Origin: Lojkania enalia
Taxonomy: Eukaryota > Ascomycota > Dothideomycetes > Pleosporales
DNA: 64,000 nt
Direction of reading: 5' to 3'
Assembly: GCA_010094045.1 (NCBI GenBank)
Contig: ML986637.1
Span: 62,001 to 126,000, forward strand
The position numbers and the translations under genes were made by a program. Below, in pieces: positions 34,626 through 46,317 of the stretch (position 1 is its first letter; each line of letters starts with the position of its first letter). Below the pieces are notes generated by a model that saw only the letters and a program-made list of their open reading frames with translations, was not told the origin of the DNA and ran no database searches.

Positions 34626-35319
34626 ATGGTATCTCGGGCTTTGCGAATCGGGCTCCGCGCCTGGGAGGTAGGTTCTGCACATCTCGCCCTCCTTCTCAAT
34701 CAATCAGCCAACTAACCGCAGCATCCAGTTCATCTGCGCCCTCATCGTCATGGCCCTCGTCGGCAACATGATCGCAACCGCCTTCGCCGGCAACCCGGCA
34801 ATGGTTAACTACGACATGTTCGTCGCAACATTCGGCATGGCGAGCCTGCTCTACCTCCTACCAACGTCCTTCTTGTCGAGCTGGAGCATCCCCATCATCA
34901 ACACCGGCCTTGATGCTCTAAACGTTATTTTCTGGTTCTGCGCCGCGGTCGCGACGCCAGCGTATCTGCACGTGCATAGCTGCAGCAACTCTGTACGTAT
35001 CCCCTTCAGCATGTCCAGAGTCCTCTTCATCTTAAGCATCCCCACCGACCCTTCCCCGTCTGCACTCGATGAACGAGAGCGTGCTGTGCAATATCAGGCG
35101 CTAATAGTACTTCAGTCTTACACCCACTCCAACCACATCACCAACGGCTCCCCCAATACGGAAAAGCGCTGCCGCGAAGCCCAGGCCTCAACCGCCTTCC
35201 TCTGGTTCGGCTGGGCCGCTTTCGTCGCCTCGCTCGTTATCTCCGTCATGGATGGCCGTGGCACCGGCGCCAACATGCACGGCGGCATGCGCAGGGGACC
35301 CGCGATGAGCCAGGTCTAG
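34626..35319 (+). CDS. MARVEL-domain membrane protein, four TM segments
   Basis: Exons 34626-34667, 34729-34992, 35116-35319; 169 aa. Hydrophobic segments in order: FICALIVMALVGNMIATAF, FGMASLLYLLPTSF, GLDALNVIFWFCAAVAT and the last AFLWFGWAAFVASLVISVM, the four-helix MARVEL layout. The short basic N-terminus MVSRALRIGLRAWE and the acidic/polar C-tail face the cytosol. Fungal MARVEL proteins (Nce102, Fhn1 relatives and others) sit in plasma-membrane microdomains. This one matches the larger fungal family 'membrane-associating domain' rather than Nce102 specifically. The 123-nt second intron (34993-35115) is a multiple of three and free of stops, so retention would insert 41 residues without breaking the frame. 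Confidence 0.85.
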
Positions 35320-35949
35320 ACGGCCGAGCAACTCTACGGCGTCCTGTCGGGGAAATGGAATAGCCAGAGCGGAAACCTCGAACTGGCTTGAGAGAAAATT
35401 GGTGGAGGGTGGTAGGTTAATGAAATGCTACAGGCTAGCTGATGATGATTTGGAGGATTTTTGGATGCGAATATGTATTGATATGAACGGACTGGCACTG
35501 GCTTTTAATACCCCTAGAATGGGTGACATGGGATGGTTGGATGCAATGACTGGCGTTGGGTATGGACAGGTCTAGTTATAGGGAATATGTATAAATCAAG
35601 TATTACGAACACAGCATCAGGTATCGCGATTATGGAATGTGTGGTTTAGGTAGTGAAGCGGGTACGGGGTTGGAAACATGAAAATAATATATTAAACTCT
35701 CACATGGCATATTCCGTTCATAGTACGCGCCCTAGACTATCCATTCCTAATACTTTATACTGATCCAAAACTATCCAGTCCAAAACTGTCCAAATACCAA
35801 AATTCCCCAATTCATCCCTAAATACCCAACCTTGACTCACAACTTCTCATCATTCTTCACATCAATCCCAACACGCCCCTCCAACCCAAACCCCCCCCCC
35901 CCCGGGGGGCCGTCGCAAACCCGCCATCCCAGCGCCGCCACTCCTCCCT
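35320..35949. other. Intergenic with C13-G6 homopolymer block
   Basis: 3' region of the MARVEL gene. At 35891-35909 thirteen C are followed by six G. Nothing else noted. Confidence 0.5.
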
Positions 35950-38900
35950 TCACAGTCCCTCCAACGACTCACAGACCCGTCCCTCGCCACCCATCCTCTT
36001 CCTCAGCGCCCGGATGCAGCGGAAGTAATTGCCGAGCACGCTATTAATCGCCTGGAGCTCCTCGCGGGCGTTCCGGACTTTGCCTCTCCGTTCGGAAGAG
36101 GAACGCAGGGCTTCCATACGGCGAGATACGTCTGGGAGATCGTGGGATGCGCATATGAGGGCGTCCAACGCGCGGAGCCGGACATACACTCCCCTCACAA
36201 GGCCGTACTCCCCATGTTTCCCCTGCTCGGTTAGCACCTGCTCAACGCTCCGAAGCAGCTGGTCACCTGCACAACACACTGCTGGTGAGACGGCGTGCTC
36301 CCGCTTGAAGTTGGGCGTCTAAAGACGGCAGAAAACGAGGAGGGTAACGAGGGCCGAGGCGTGCGAGGCGCAGTCGCGGGAGGAGGGCAGGGTGCTGAGA
36401 TGTGTGATGAGTTCTGCGTGCAAGGCGGGTGAGTGGTAAGGATGGATGGGGGTTTCAGGAGGCTGGATATCGAGGCCGTGGTGTGCGGTTAGGAGGTTGA
36501 AGATGGATGAATTGGTGGTGCCGACACTAGACGCAGGAGTAGGAGTCAACACTGCAATCTGTCGCTAGACGACGGGAGCGGGAGCGGGAGCGGGAACTGC
36601 TGGTGGTGGAGAAGGTACTGGAATTGCTTCAACGCCGCCAGATTTCTGCTCCAGAGCGCTGAGCGCCTCGACAATAGACGCTTGGCCCTCAGCCAGCATC
36701 CTAAGCTCGGCTTTCTGCTCCTCCTGCGCGGCCTGGAGCCGCTGCTCGACCTCCTAGCGGCCGTTGATAGCCTTGATTTCTACCTTTAGTTCCGCGTAGT
36801 TGGCATCGATTTTCGCGGTTAGCTTCTCGAAACCCTAATGAAGCATCATCATGATGATGCTCTGAAAAGGCGATGATGGCTGGTGGGAGATAGGCTGCTC
36901 GGGACTTGCCTCAACCACCGCCATCATGCCTGATGTACTCAGCTTCAGCGCAGGCACTAGCTCTGGAGCTTTGGGCGGCTCGGGGATAGGTGTCGTGGGC
37001 GAAGGGGGGGCGGGAGCAGTCTCTAGGCTGGATGCCCTGGGTGAAACGGATGCTAGGATGGCCCCTGGGCCTGGGGTCGAAGCAGTATCGTCCTGGAATG
37101 GCGATACCTTCTAATCAAGAGTTTCTAGAGCTGGAGGAGGGGGTTTTGGCACTTCGGCTGGCGCGTCCGGAGCCTAATCATCCTCCTTTACAGACTCTGA
37201 ACTCAGGGAGAAGTTTTGTGCATCGATCTGCGGAGGCTGAGGCACCGAAACGGCTGGATGGTTTGAGAGGGCGGGTAGGAGACTCCAGTTGAGGAAATTC
37301 GGGCTAGGCGTCAATGCTGCCTGGTTGTCGCCAAAGCACAGGATCTTGCCAGTCAGATTACGGGGGTTCAAATCCATGACCTTCAAAGATGTTCGTGCTC
37401 TTATGACTAGAACTAGAAGAAGAAGCGGTCGACGCGCTGGCTCCTTGCCCTAGGGACGGCTCGTGATTGCCGTGAGGCGCCGTGGTCGTTAGAGAGGATA
37501 GGGTCTCTACTACCGTGCTATCCGCGGCCGATGCCTCTTCTTCACCAGAGTCTGAGTCACCCTCCATATCCATTGGTATCGATTCATCACTTTCTCCCTC
37601 GTCAGGAGGACAGCCGAGATGCGTTCGCGAAGCGCTAACCTCCGAGTGATAGTTAGGTAGTATTTGTGAAGGATTGCTTTTCTGAATCGGTATCGACTCT
37701 GGCAAATAGGGGAAGATCTTGTTTTCGAAAACCGCTCGGTGGACGTTTGCCCACACATGCCAACTGGTATCGTCTAGAATAAGTATGAGACCTTGCGTCC
37801 CCGCTCTCTGTTACATTTCACCAGTCACATTCTGCTTCGCGGCATTCTAAAACGTTTTAATTTCGAATTCCCGAGCGCAATCCATCATCTGCTTACGGTT
37901 CATTAGAAACTCCGCTGCTATTCGAGAGTTGCGGTGGAACTCATTTCGAGCCTTGAATTTGCGAAAGATTCTGTCTCGCACTCCCGCCCGGACATCGTCA
38001 GGAATCGGGTTTACTTGCCTAGCTCCAGGCCCTAGTACGGACATTGAGGAAGAAGCGGCTGGCTTGTCTACATCCATTGCGGCAGAAGTCTGCTCGTGCA
38101 GCCGAAGCGCCGTTGCTTGAGGCTTTATTTGGACAGAAAGTAAGATTGAAGCTGTCACGCCTTCCATCGGTGCAGAGTTCTCATGGGTAGGAGAGTTTGT
38201 TACATTCACATCGTCCATCCGTGCAGGTACCTCCTGGCTTGTGGTTGTAGATTTCTCTGGTGATGCCGTTCCCTGATGATGCACGTCTTCCACAGGCGGG
38301 TTAGACACTTCTACATCTATGTCTTCACCTTGCTCCAAGAAACCCGAGGAGTCAGAGGAAGGAGGTTGACTGGCATTGGGCGTTTTCTTTGGCTCCGGAT
38401 ATCTGAGATGCTCGTGCAGAACCGAACGCCACGCTACGAAAGTTGGATCTTTCCTATCCTTTGCCTGATTCATCTGTTTCTTGAAGAGGGTATTCAAATG
38501 TGGAACCGATTCGGTGTACGGCTGATCCCTCCGGTTGTCCCAGAGCTTTGCTTCGAATCTAATCGCTTTAGATGGGAGCTCGGAATACTCGATTGCCCAC
38601 TCGGGATATGCCCCTGATCCCAGGAGTAGCTTATTAAGGTTGAATATATGCAGGGCAAACTCTTTTACATTGGTTAAGCGTACGGAAGGTAGGTCCACCA
38701 CGATGTCTTCGGTGTTGAATGCTCTAGGACCGCCTGGTGATCTGTTCGATGGTTTAGGAGACCCGAAAGAAGCTATCGATCCTAGAGTTACGGGCATAGA
38801 CACTGGCAACACGCTAGAAATTCTAGGCTGCAACGGCTTTTGCCCGAGACCACCAGAGAATGGCGCTGATTTATCACCTTGAGCGCTAGGCTCTCGAGGC

Positions 38901-39625
38901 CCAGCAGGTATCGCTCCAACAGAAGCACTTCCTAGGGTCACTGAGCCAGGAGTTGAAGATAGAGTAGGTACAGGTTGAACCGGTGAGCTTGGGGTCTTCT
39001 GTAAAGTTGAAAGGAGCTTATATGCTAGAGACTGAGTAGGGATAGGCTGAGCCACTAAGTTTGGGGCCGTCTGCGAGGGTAAAGGAGCCTTGCCGTCTTG
39101 GGAGTCGAGATTCTAGACTATGGTCATCATCTGGTTCCCGCCATTTTTTAGTAGAAACTCACTCAAGTTGTCTTTGAGAAACCTTTCCCAATCAGTTAGT
39201 GACGCCCCATAGCTACTAGATTCCCACCATTCATTGATCATTTCAGACACTTTCTTTGCTAAATCACGGTACTCGCCAACTCCTTTAGCCTTCTCGAACA
39301 ACTTTTGCTCGTAGGACTTCGCTACGTCTTGGATCTGACCACTGAGGCCGTACACGTAGTAGTAATCTCCCATTTCACAAGTACTGTCGAAACTTCCGAA
39401 GATCTCGGCGAGCTTTTCGACTGTCTCTTCGCGTGCCTGAGGAGTTACAGTCACGGTCGACAGTGGCAGCGGACAAAGCTGGTCACTCGCCTTTCGGCGC
39501 GGTTGACGCGGCTGGGCCTTGCCTTTCTGTCGTCGCGCCCATACCTCCTCTGTAGCCAGCTTCTTGATATCTTCGCGGGGTATCTGATACTTCAGTACAC
39601 CCTGGATTCTAGGATGGGAGTTCAT
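35950..39625 (-). pseudogene. Long coding-like region interrupted by in-frame TAG codons
   Basis: From ATG 39625 one minus-strand frame stays protein-like to 37358, broken by TAG at 39115-39113 and 37849-37847 and TAA at 37813-37811. A second frame, opening at ATG 37377 and overlapping it, stays protein-like to a TGA at 35950. It is broken by six stops, all TAG: 37176-37174, 37113-37111, 36837-36835, 36756-36754, 36567-36565, 36321-36319. A one-base change in the C5 run at 37362-37366 would join the two frames. Content: an N-terminal helical part (SYEQKLFEKAKGVGEYRD), Ser/Pro-rich linkers, a coiled segment (KLTAKIDANYAELKVEI, EVEQRLQAAQEEQKAEL), and a C-terminal helical domain (ALRKRMGGEGRVCESLEGL). 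No known domain recognised. In this stretch glutamine is written almost always as CAG, so C-to-T change alone could give all-TAG stops. Confidence 0.6.
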
Positions 39626-40585
39626 GGTGAGAAATCTTCAAATCGTGTCGAGGTGAGTTTTCTACGCCAAGTTATGGGTAAGTGGGTGCTGGGTAACGTT
39701 GTCGAAATAATACCAATGATAAATTTGGTAAGCAGGCCTCTCTATGTGCCCAGGCACGGCGATAAGCTTAATATGAGAGTGAAAGCAAAGGCTTGGCGCC
39801 GTCGGCCGTCGGAGTGGATGCGGCAGAAGAGGAGATAAAGATATGTTGTGGCCCCACAGGATATGGACTAGGTCGAGGGCAATAGACGTTGCCTTTGCCT
39901 AGATCGTAAGACGTGTAGAAGTTAATTCTATAGAAAGTTATGGTGGGACTCTGGGATAATGCAAGTTTCGGCTGGCAATGTTGGAGCTGAGTGCGGTATA
40001 TGGAGAGAGCCAGAAGGAGCAGAGTAAGGTGCTTATGTATGAAGGGGAAGACGGTGACAGAGACTGAATCGCGAGGTGGAGCAGGTGACCCATGGTGTTA
40101 TATAAGAAGGCTATGAGGGAGAATAAGTGACTGACTGAAGCATTTGGTATGGCAAGGCGGTGAAAGCACCGCAAGGACGTTTCAAGCATCATTGTGCAGC
40201 AGCCCTCCCCGGGCAAAGGGTATGTCCGTGACAGATCACTTGCAGAAGCACAGGCCACCGGTTGTGGTGATTCCTTTTGGGAACAGTCCCGATTATTTAT
40301 CGTTTGGACCGTGGGTCGGGGGTTAGTATCCGTACCTTCACCTCGTAAGTGAAAGCTTGTGGTGAAAGGCTAGGCACGCGCTAAATCATTGCAAGACATC
40401 ATCGTACTTCCGACGATCGTACAGAAGAACAAGCGCTTTAGCTTGTAAAAAAGTATCTAGCACAAACTTAGCGACATTTGCCTATTTAAAAAAGTCTATG
40501 TCGAAGTATACCCCGCAAGTCTACGTAGTAGAATGCTCCGTTTTTAAGCTTGAAGGAGAAATAAGCATACCTCACACCCTCTTTT
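39626..40585. other. Intergenic, 3' of HIS5 and upstream of the TAG-interrupted gene
   Basis: Both neighbours run leftwards. No supported ORF, RNA gene or repeat. Confidence 0.5.
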
Positions 40586-42027
40586 TCATGCTATCACAGC
40601 ACTTGCTTCCTTTTCCCTCTTCTCTTCTTCTTGCCCTCCTAGTCTTCCTCTTCTCTTGAAGATGTTCTCAAGGACTGCCTTGAGCTCGGACAAGAATCTG
40701 TCTACCTCCTTCTCGGTTCCGACTGTGATCCTCAAGCACCCAAGACAACCATACTCTTTTCCACGGAAACGAACAACAACACCTTTCTCCTCCGCTAGCG
40801 CTTCGTAGACTGCCAAAGCTGTCTCGTTCGATGGCTTTCCGCCCTTGTCTACTGGCGCGTCGAGCATCTCGACAAGCAAGAAATTCGACTCCGTGCCCCC
40901 AAGAAATTGTCCGATACCAGGTATCTTGGGCATCTCTCTCAGCATCCTGTCACGCTGCTTTAATATTAGATCCACATTCCTCCGCATAACTGCAATGTGT
41001 TCAGAGCTAAATGCTGCACGTGCAATTTGACTCGTGGGGTTCGAGATGTTATACGGAGCCTTCAACGAATTCAAAATCCGCGCAATGGCTGGGTCCGTGA
41101 AAGCCGCGCCCAACCTTATACCCGCGAGACCGAAAGCTTTTGACAACGTCTGCATAACTACTAGATTAGGCCACTCCATTACCCACTGCGATAGACTCGC
41201 GCCTTCATGTGAGAAGTCGATGTATGCCTCGTCTAGTATGACCACTCCATTCCAGCTCTCGTGCTCTAGTATCTGTTGTATATCCTCCTTCTTCAGCAAT
41301 GCTGCTGTTGGGTTTCCAGGCGAACACAAGTATGCCAATTTTATGCAGGGGTCTGAAGATAGGGCGGACAGTATGTTCGGAACATCTAGCTGGAAGTTGC
41401 CGGCTAGGAGCGGAACTTTCACTAACGCAACATCGTTGACCTGCGCCGAAACACTATACATGCCATATGTGGGAGGGCAGGTGAGAATCTTGTCCTTGCC
41501 AGGGACGCAGAATGCGCGGAGGAGTGCGTCGATCGCTTCGTCGGAGCCAACGCCAACGAAAAGGTTGTCTGGGGTGAGGTGCTTCGAGGAGTGGGTGTTG
41601 GTGTTTCGAAGGTCACAGATGCGTTGCTTAAGATCTATTTGGTGGCTTAACGTTACGTCAATTAGCATCGTCTGCATTACACAAAGGCGATTGAAGTCTC
41701 ACGGGTCTGGGTATCGATTCAATCCCCATAGGTTCACATCAATCGTGGGTGATGAACATGACGTGCCATTGACACCGTCGGTGGAGACATTTTTGAGCTT
41801 TCCGTCGCTACTGAGCGCCAGCCCAGGTCCGTATGCGTTCTCATTCGCATCGAGAAGGATATTAGTGCCGTCGTCCTTGTAGTCGCTAGCCTCGTCATTA
41901 ATCTTCAATGAAGACTTTGCAAGCCATTGAGCCGGACTCACTCTCGAGCGCACCGATATGGCTCCAATGCAAGAATATTCGATCTCGCGCACCTTGATAG
42001 ATCAAATGGCGACTTCCTTGGAGTCAT
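40586..42027 (-). CDS. HIS5: Histidinol-phosphate aminotransferase
   Basis: Exons 42027-41942, 41885-41703, 41645-40586; 442 aa. PLP enzyme of histidine biosynthesis, converting imidazole-acetol phosphate and glutamate to histidinol phosphate and 2-oxoglutarate in the cytosol. N-terminus SPFDLSRCARSNILALEPYRCARD is the fungal HisC signature. Then LLDANENAYGP, FVGVGSDEAIDALLRAFC, CPPTYGMY, YLCSPGNPTA, VVILDEAYIDF and TLSKAFGLAGIRLGAAF, whose lysine binds PLP. Then CLRITVGTEKEVDRFL, with the arginine that holds the substrate carboxylate. The C-terminal 25 residues are charged and beyond the conserved fold. The start is chosen because it restores the conserved N-terminus, using the frame that splices at 41941 (GTGAGT). 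Confidence 0.95.
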
Positions 42028-42654
42028 GGTGAGGTTATATGGTGGAAGGATGTTGATGGAGCTCGTGGTATAGGGAGGTGGGCTGGCGGGGAACTTTTAA
42101 TGATTCATAGGGCGGGGGCTTGCGAAATCGGGGGAGTCATCGTCGAGGACGCATCTTCCTTGATCGGGACTATCATCGCTTTACTACAGGAGCCATTGTA
42201 AACATGAAAGAGAACCTTGAGTGACAAGGAAGAGGAACGAGTCCCGAGTTGATGCATCCCAGGTCTGTTGGAATTTTTGCAAGCAATGCAGACAGTTGGG
42301 ATCCATTGTTCCGCAGTTAGGAACTTGAAGTGTAGAAGGCTATGCCATCCTATAGCAAGAAGACTAAGCGACACGAAAGGCTGAGAAAAGGAAGAAATAA
42401 CTGCAATTATTTGCTTGGTGCTGTTTTTATGCTTTCTCTAATGGATAGCCAGCCTCAAGAGGGCCGGGGCTTCGAGGGGCGGCTCATCCAGCCGATGGAT
42501 ACCGCTCACCATCAAGAGTCGGTAAAAAGCCTAGCTGTGCGGCTAATTTTAGGCCACGAACTATCATTAAGAATTAGGGTGATCAGCGCTTCTTGATAAA
42601 TGTTTAACCAATATAGTTAATTTATAAAGAAACATATCCCATCAAATGAGTACA

Positions 42655-42750
42655 TCCGATATGGTCTAGTGGCTAGGATTTGCCGCTCTCATTGAGAGTC
42701 AAACGCTCCTGTAGTGCCGGCAAGGCCCGGGTTCGATTCCCGGTGTCGGA
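42655..42750 (+). tRNA. tRNA-Glu (anticodon CTC), intron-containing
   Basis: Acceptor stem TCCGATA (42655-42661) pairs with TGTCGGA (42744-42750). The D-arm has TCTAGTGGCTAGGAT-type sequence. The anticodon stem TGCCG (42681-42685) pairs with CGGCA (42718-42722). Anticodon CTC is at 42688-42690. The T-arm reads CCGGGTTCGATTCCCGG. A 25-nt intron lies at 42692-42716, one base 3' of the anticodon, the standard eukaryotic position; it contains GAGAG, which can pair with the anticodon. A T10 run at 42769-42778, about 18 nt downstream, fits a pol III terminator. Internal A and B boxes are present. Confidence 0.93.
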
Positions 42751-42768
42751 ATATATAAATCACACACT

Positions 42769-42778
42769 TTTTTTTTTT
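42769..42778 (+). terminator. RNA polymerase III T-run terminator
   Basis: Run of T after CACACAC, 18 nt beyond the tRNA-Glu 3' end. Confidence 0.75.
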
Positions 42779-44676
42779 GATCTCACGTGGCCCTTGATTG
42801 AGGTCTACTTGGTCAGCGTGAATTGACATCAAGAGGGTGGATTTTGCTATGAACATGTTTTGAACATTAAAACAGCGAGAACTTTCAATGATTTGTATTT
42901 GGCATTTGGGTTGGCAGAATTTCTTTTATATATGGGATCACGTTGTGCGGCATATTCCCCTAGTGCTTCCATATCCTAGTCTACCTCTAATAAGTGGATG
43001 CCAATAGCATTCCATATATTCTCACTGCAAGCCTTATGCTCTAGGTCGAGCCTAGTAACTCTTCTCGATCCGTCTACTTCAACCAGAGCTCATCACTGTC
43101 CTACGAAGTAGAAAATGATAAACCCGCCAACATCACATCCCACACCTCGTGGCTTTATTGCCAACCCTCAATCCTCCAAATTTACCCTCATTCACCTTGT
43201 ATCGGGCCGCTCAACAAGGTAACCAATAAAGCGGCTTTTCCGCTCCCTCGAACACGAGGCTGTGTGTTCGCCCTTGATCACCGAACTCCGTCAACCCCAA
43301 ATCACAAATCTCTGCACTTCCCCGATCTGGGCAACCTACGGAGATGAACTGGAGCCTTAACGCTATAGATATTGAGGTGGGCACCATTTGCAACACGCCC
43401 CACGCACGAGATTTCTATAGCATCGCTGCGCCTCCGCGAAAAACCAAACATCGATTAATCAAGAACGGCATTATTGTGCTGGCATTAGATATCGTTCATA
43501 CAGCTCCAAGGCGTTGTCTTATTATAACTGTAATCTCGTATTCGGACGGTAGTATGGCGTCAGCTAGCTTTGCGAGCACCCCGACGTGAGATTAGCTGTG
43601 CCTACCTGCTCACGACAGCGGGTACCTGCGCGGTGCCGAGGTAGTGCGCGTCTGTGCGAGTGAGGAGAGCATAGAGGCTTCGTCAGGCTGAGCAAAGAAA
43701 TGGTGAAGAATAATTGGGCGCATAGTTCGCCGGTTGGGGTTGGGAAACTATGGGTAGTCTAAGTGTATGGTTATTCTTGAGTGCTCATGTACAAAGAGGT
43801 GCTGCTAATATAGATGCATGGAAAACACGACCTATGGCGGCATAAATGTGGCGAACGGTGGATTGATGGGAAGAATGGAGAGCTTGTTTAGTTGCAAAAG
43901 TAGAGAAGTTGAGAATAGTCATTGTCAAGACTACCCAAACTATTAATTCAAGATACCCAGTTCTCTCATTAACAGAGGACACACTCTTTTGTGTTCTCGC
44001 CCTTTCTCTATAATTCTACTTCTTAGACCAAATGTCACGCTTCTAACTTCAACTTGGGGCAGTAGGAAGCTGTTAAGTGTACCTCTCGAAGCAATCGTAG
44101 GGTTCAAGTCCAAACATGATAAAAGGCAGTCACGAGCGTATAAAAACCTAGTACTACTTTCGTGATAGATTTAAAACGCGACACCCACGGTTGACAGTTC
44201 GATACGATCATGCCATTCGATCGTTTCTAAACGGCTTTATTTTCGTTTTGCTTCATTCTTGTCACGCCGCGCCATATTTGCCGTTTCCATGGCTTGTGAT
44301 GAGTTAGTGCAGAATACTCATGCTCCACGCCTATCCATTAGCATGGCTATTGCTAAAGAAAATGGCCGAGTGAGCGGATAATACGCGCGCATCACGGGAA
44401 GTGGTCTGTGGTTGGTGAGCCCAGCATTAATCTCCGCGTTTAATAAATGATGTTTTGGAATTGCAAGAAGAGTGATGTTGCATAGAGAAGGAGTTGGTGA
44501 GGTAAGCATGATTTATGCTGCATGAGGGATACGGATTGGGCGTTTAGGCCGACAAGCCACGGAGCAATGTCTAGGGCAGGTTGTGGAAATACATTTTGAG
44601 CGCAAGAAGCTGCATGAATTTGAACTAGAGACATGAGAGAGGAGAATGCGAAGATGCATAAGCACTGTTTAGGGTA
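42779..44676. other. Intergenic region
   Basis: 1.9 kb between the tRNA gene and the 3' end of the Obg GTPase gene. Short ORFs (for example 43344-43589) lack coding character. No repeats or RNA genes found; the GGTTCAAGTCC word near 44100 is not part of a tRNA. Confidence 0.5.
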
Positions 44677-46317
44677 TCATTCTTCTAACAGATTCATAAC
44701 AAGTTGAGGAATCACTTCGACCCCTTCAGCCCTGATCGCACTGACCGGTATAGATTGTATGTTGCGCCTCCATGCGTTCTCACGGTTACTCGGATGGGGC
44801 TGCGTGCTGTTGTTGACCGCATCTAGATACTGTCGAAGCGCTTCGTAATTCTCTTGAGTATTTAGCAAATCCGCCTTTGTCGCTACGACGAACCAAGGCT
44901 TGGACGATATAGGGGTGGATGCCAAAGGGGGAAGAGCCTGTGGAGAGGTAAGGTCTGGCTGGTCGAGCTCCTCAAGCTCTTTTTGCTGAGATGCACGCCC
45001 TCCTACAGGCCTATACATGACCATCCTCCGCTCTGTCTCGGCATTCAACTCTTTCCCCCGCAAACCCTCGTATTCTGAGACTTCTCTCCAAAGAAGCTTC
45101 AACGTCTCGATCGCGTCTCCCGTAGACAAATCAACAACAAATGCGAGAACAGCCGCGCGCTCTACATGCCGCAGGAAACCTAGACCGAGACCTTTGTCAA
45201 GGTGTGCATCTTCAATCAAGCCTGGGACATCAGCAATTAGGAAGTTCTCCCTCAAGATGCCATCTCTCCCGCGCTTCATGACTGACGGGCGGCCCTTGTG
45301 ATTGTCCAGTACAACAGTTCCCACATTCGGCTGGAGTGTAGTAAACGCCCAATTTCCAACTCGGGCTTTGCTATTAGTGAGCGCTCGGGTCAAAGTGCTC
45401 TTTCCGGCATTTGGGAGACCGACGAGGCCAAGATCGGCTAGAATCTTTAACTCCAACTGGAGAGATAGCTTCATGCCTTCGTCTCCCCGTGTAGCCATCT
45501 TAGGTCGTGGGATATTTGATGTAATGAAGTGGGGATTGCCAATGCCACCCATAGCACCTGCAGCAAGAAGCATAGGCGCCTCCATATGCTTGTCCAGATC
45601 CAAGTATATCGGAGCTTCTGGTTGGAGTGCCGCAAGATGTGACCGCCGAGACTTGGGTAGCTCAGGGAACGTCATCCTATTCAACTCGGAGGGAACTGTG
45701 CCTGGGAACACCAGCCATTTGTCCTTCCTGTAGCTGCCTTGTTCCTCGGCGCTATTCTTGCCGTACCGTTCTGCTCTTCGCTCAGCCCACTCTGCATCCG
45801 CAACCGGATCGCGCCTCTGAATCTCACGAACGATGGTGCCAATTGGAACAGTGATGAGCACATCTTGGCCTCTTTCGCCCCCTTTCATCTTTCCTTGTCC
45901 ATTTCGGCCTCTTCCGGCCTTAATAAGACGCCTCCGCGCGAGCTTGTGCAACGACGTCTCACCGCGGACTGCTTGAATGTAAACATTACCTCCGCTACCA
46001 CCGTCACCGCCATTGGGTGGTCCTTCTTCGATATATTTCTCCCGAAGAAACGACACGCAGCCATGGCCTCCAGAACCGGCCTCGATGGTGAGAATACATC
46101 GGTCGGCGAAGGGCGTCAGGGAATAATTATCCGGTGTCGGATTGAGATTGGATGAATCGGGGCCGGTCTGGGACTCATCGTGTCGGGTTGTAGTAGAGCT
46201 GCATCTTGAAAAGGCAAATGGAAGCTTGCACAGGGAACGGCGAGAGGTGCGGCAGAAGGGGGGATACAGGAACGGCGTCAGGGTCCCGCCCAAGGGGCCA
46301 ATTCGAATCGAGGACAT
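44677..46317 (-). CDS. Mitochondrial Obg-family GTPase (Mtg2-like)
   Basis: Single exon, 546 aa from the first in-frame ATG (46317); the open frame continues upstream but has no ATG. GTPase needed for assembly of the large mitochondrial ribosomal subunit. The N-terminus is Arg/Ser/Pro-rich (CRTSRRSLCKLPFAFSRCSS), a likely presequence. The glycine-rich Obg fold follows: GSGGHGCVSFLREKY, PNGGDGGSGGNVYI, GRGRNGQGKMKGG, LLAAGAMGGIGN. The G domain has GLPNAGKST (G1), the FTTLQPNVGTV switch, DVPGLIEDA (G3), ATKADLL (G4) and SAIRAEG (G5). A fungal-type insertion (about residues 170-230, EWAERRAERYGKNSAEEQ) interrupts the Obg fold. Start is shared with a divergent promoter to the short-chain dehydrogenase. 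Confidence 0.92.
   Translation of the reverse strand: MSSIRIGPLGGTLTPFLYPPFCRTSRRSLCKLPFAFSRCSSTTTRHDESQTGPDSSNLNPTPDNYSLTPFADRCILTIEAGSGGHGCVSFLREKYIEEGPPNGGDGGSGGNVYIQAVRGETSLHKLARRRLIKAGRGRNGQGKMKGGERGQDVLITVPIGTIVREIQRRDPVADAEWAERRAERYGKNSAEEQGSYRKDKWLVFPGTVPSELNRMTFPELPKSRRSHLAALQPEAPIYLDLDKHMEAPMLLAAGAMGGIGNPHFITSNIPRPKMATRGDEGMKLSLQLELKILADLGLVGLPNAGKSTLTRALTNSKARVGNWAFTTLQPNVGTVVLDNHKGRPSVMKRGRDGILRENFLIADVPGLIEDAHLDKGLGLGFLRHVERAAVLAFVVDLSTGDAIETLKLLWREVSEYEGLRGKELNAETERRMVMYRPVGGRASQQKELEELDQPDLTSPQALPPLASTPISSKPWFVVATKADLLNTQENYEALRQYLDAVNNSTQPHPSNRENAWRRNIQSIPVSAIRAEGVEVIPQLVMNLLEE

Noticed and set aside
36301..37200. Explaining the in-frame TAGs as six small introns
   Set aside because: No GT-AG pairs of workable length surround the TAGs; the frame is continuous on both sides.
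44094..44110. GGTTCAAGTCC resembles a tRNA T-loop
   Set aside because: Flanking bases do not form the T-stem and no acceptor pairing exists.
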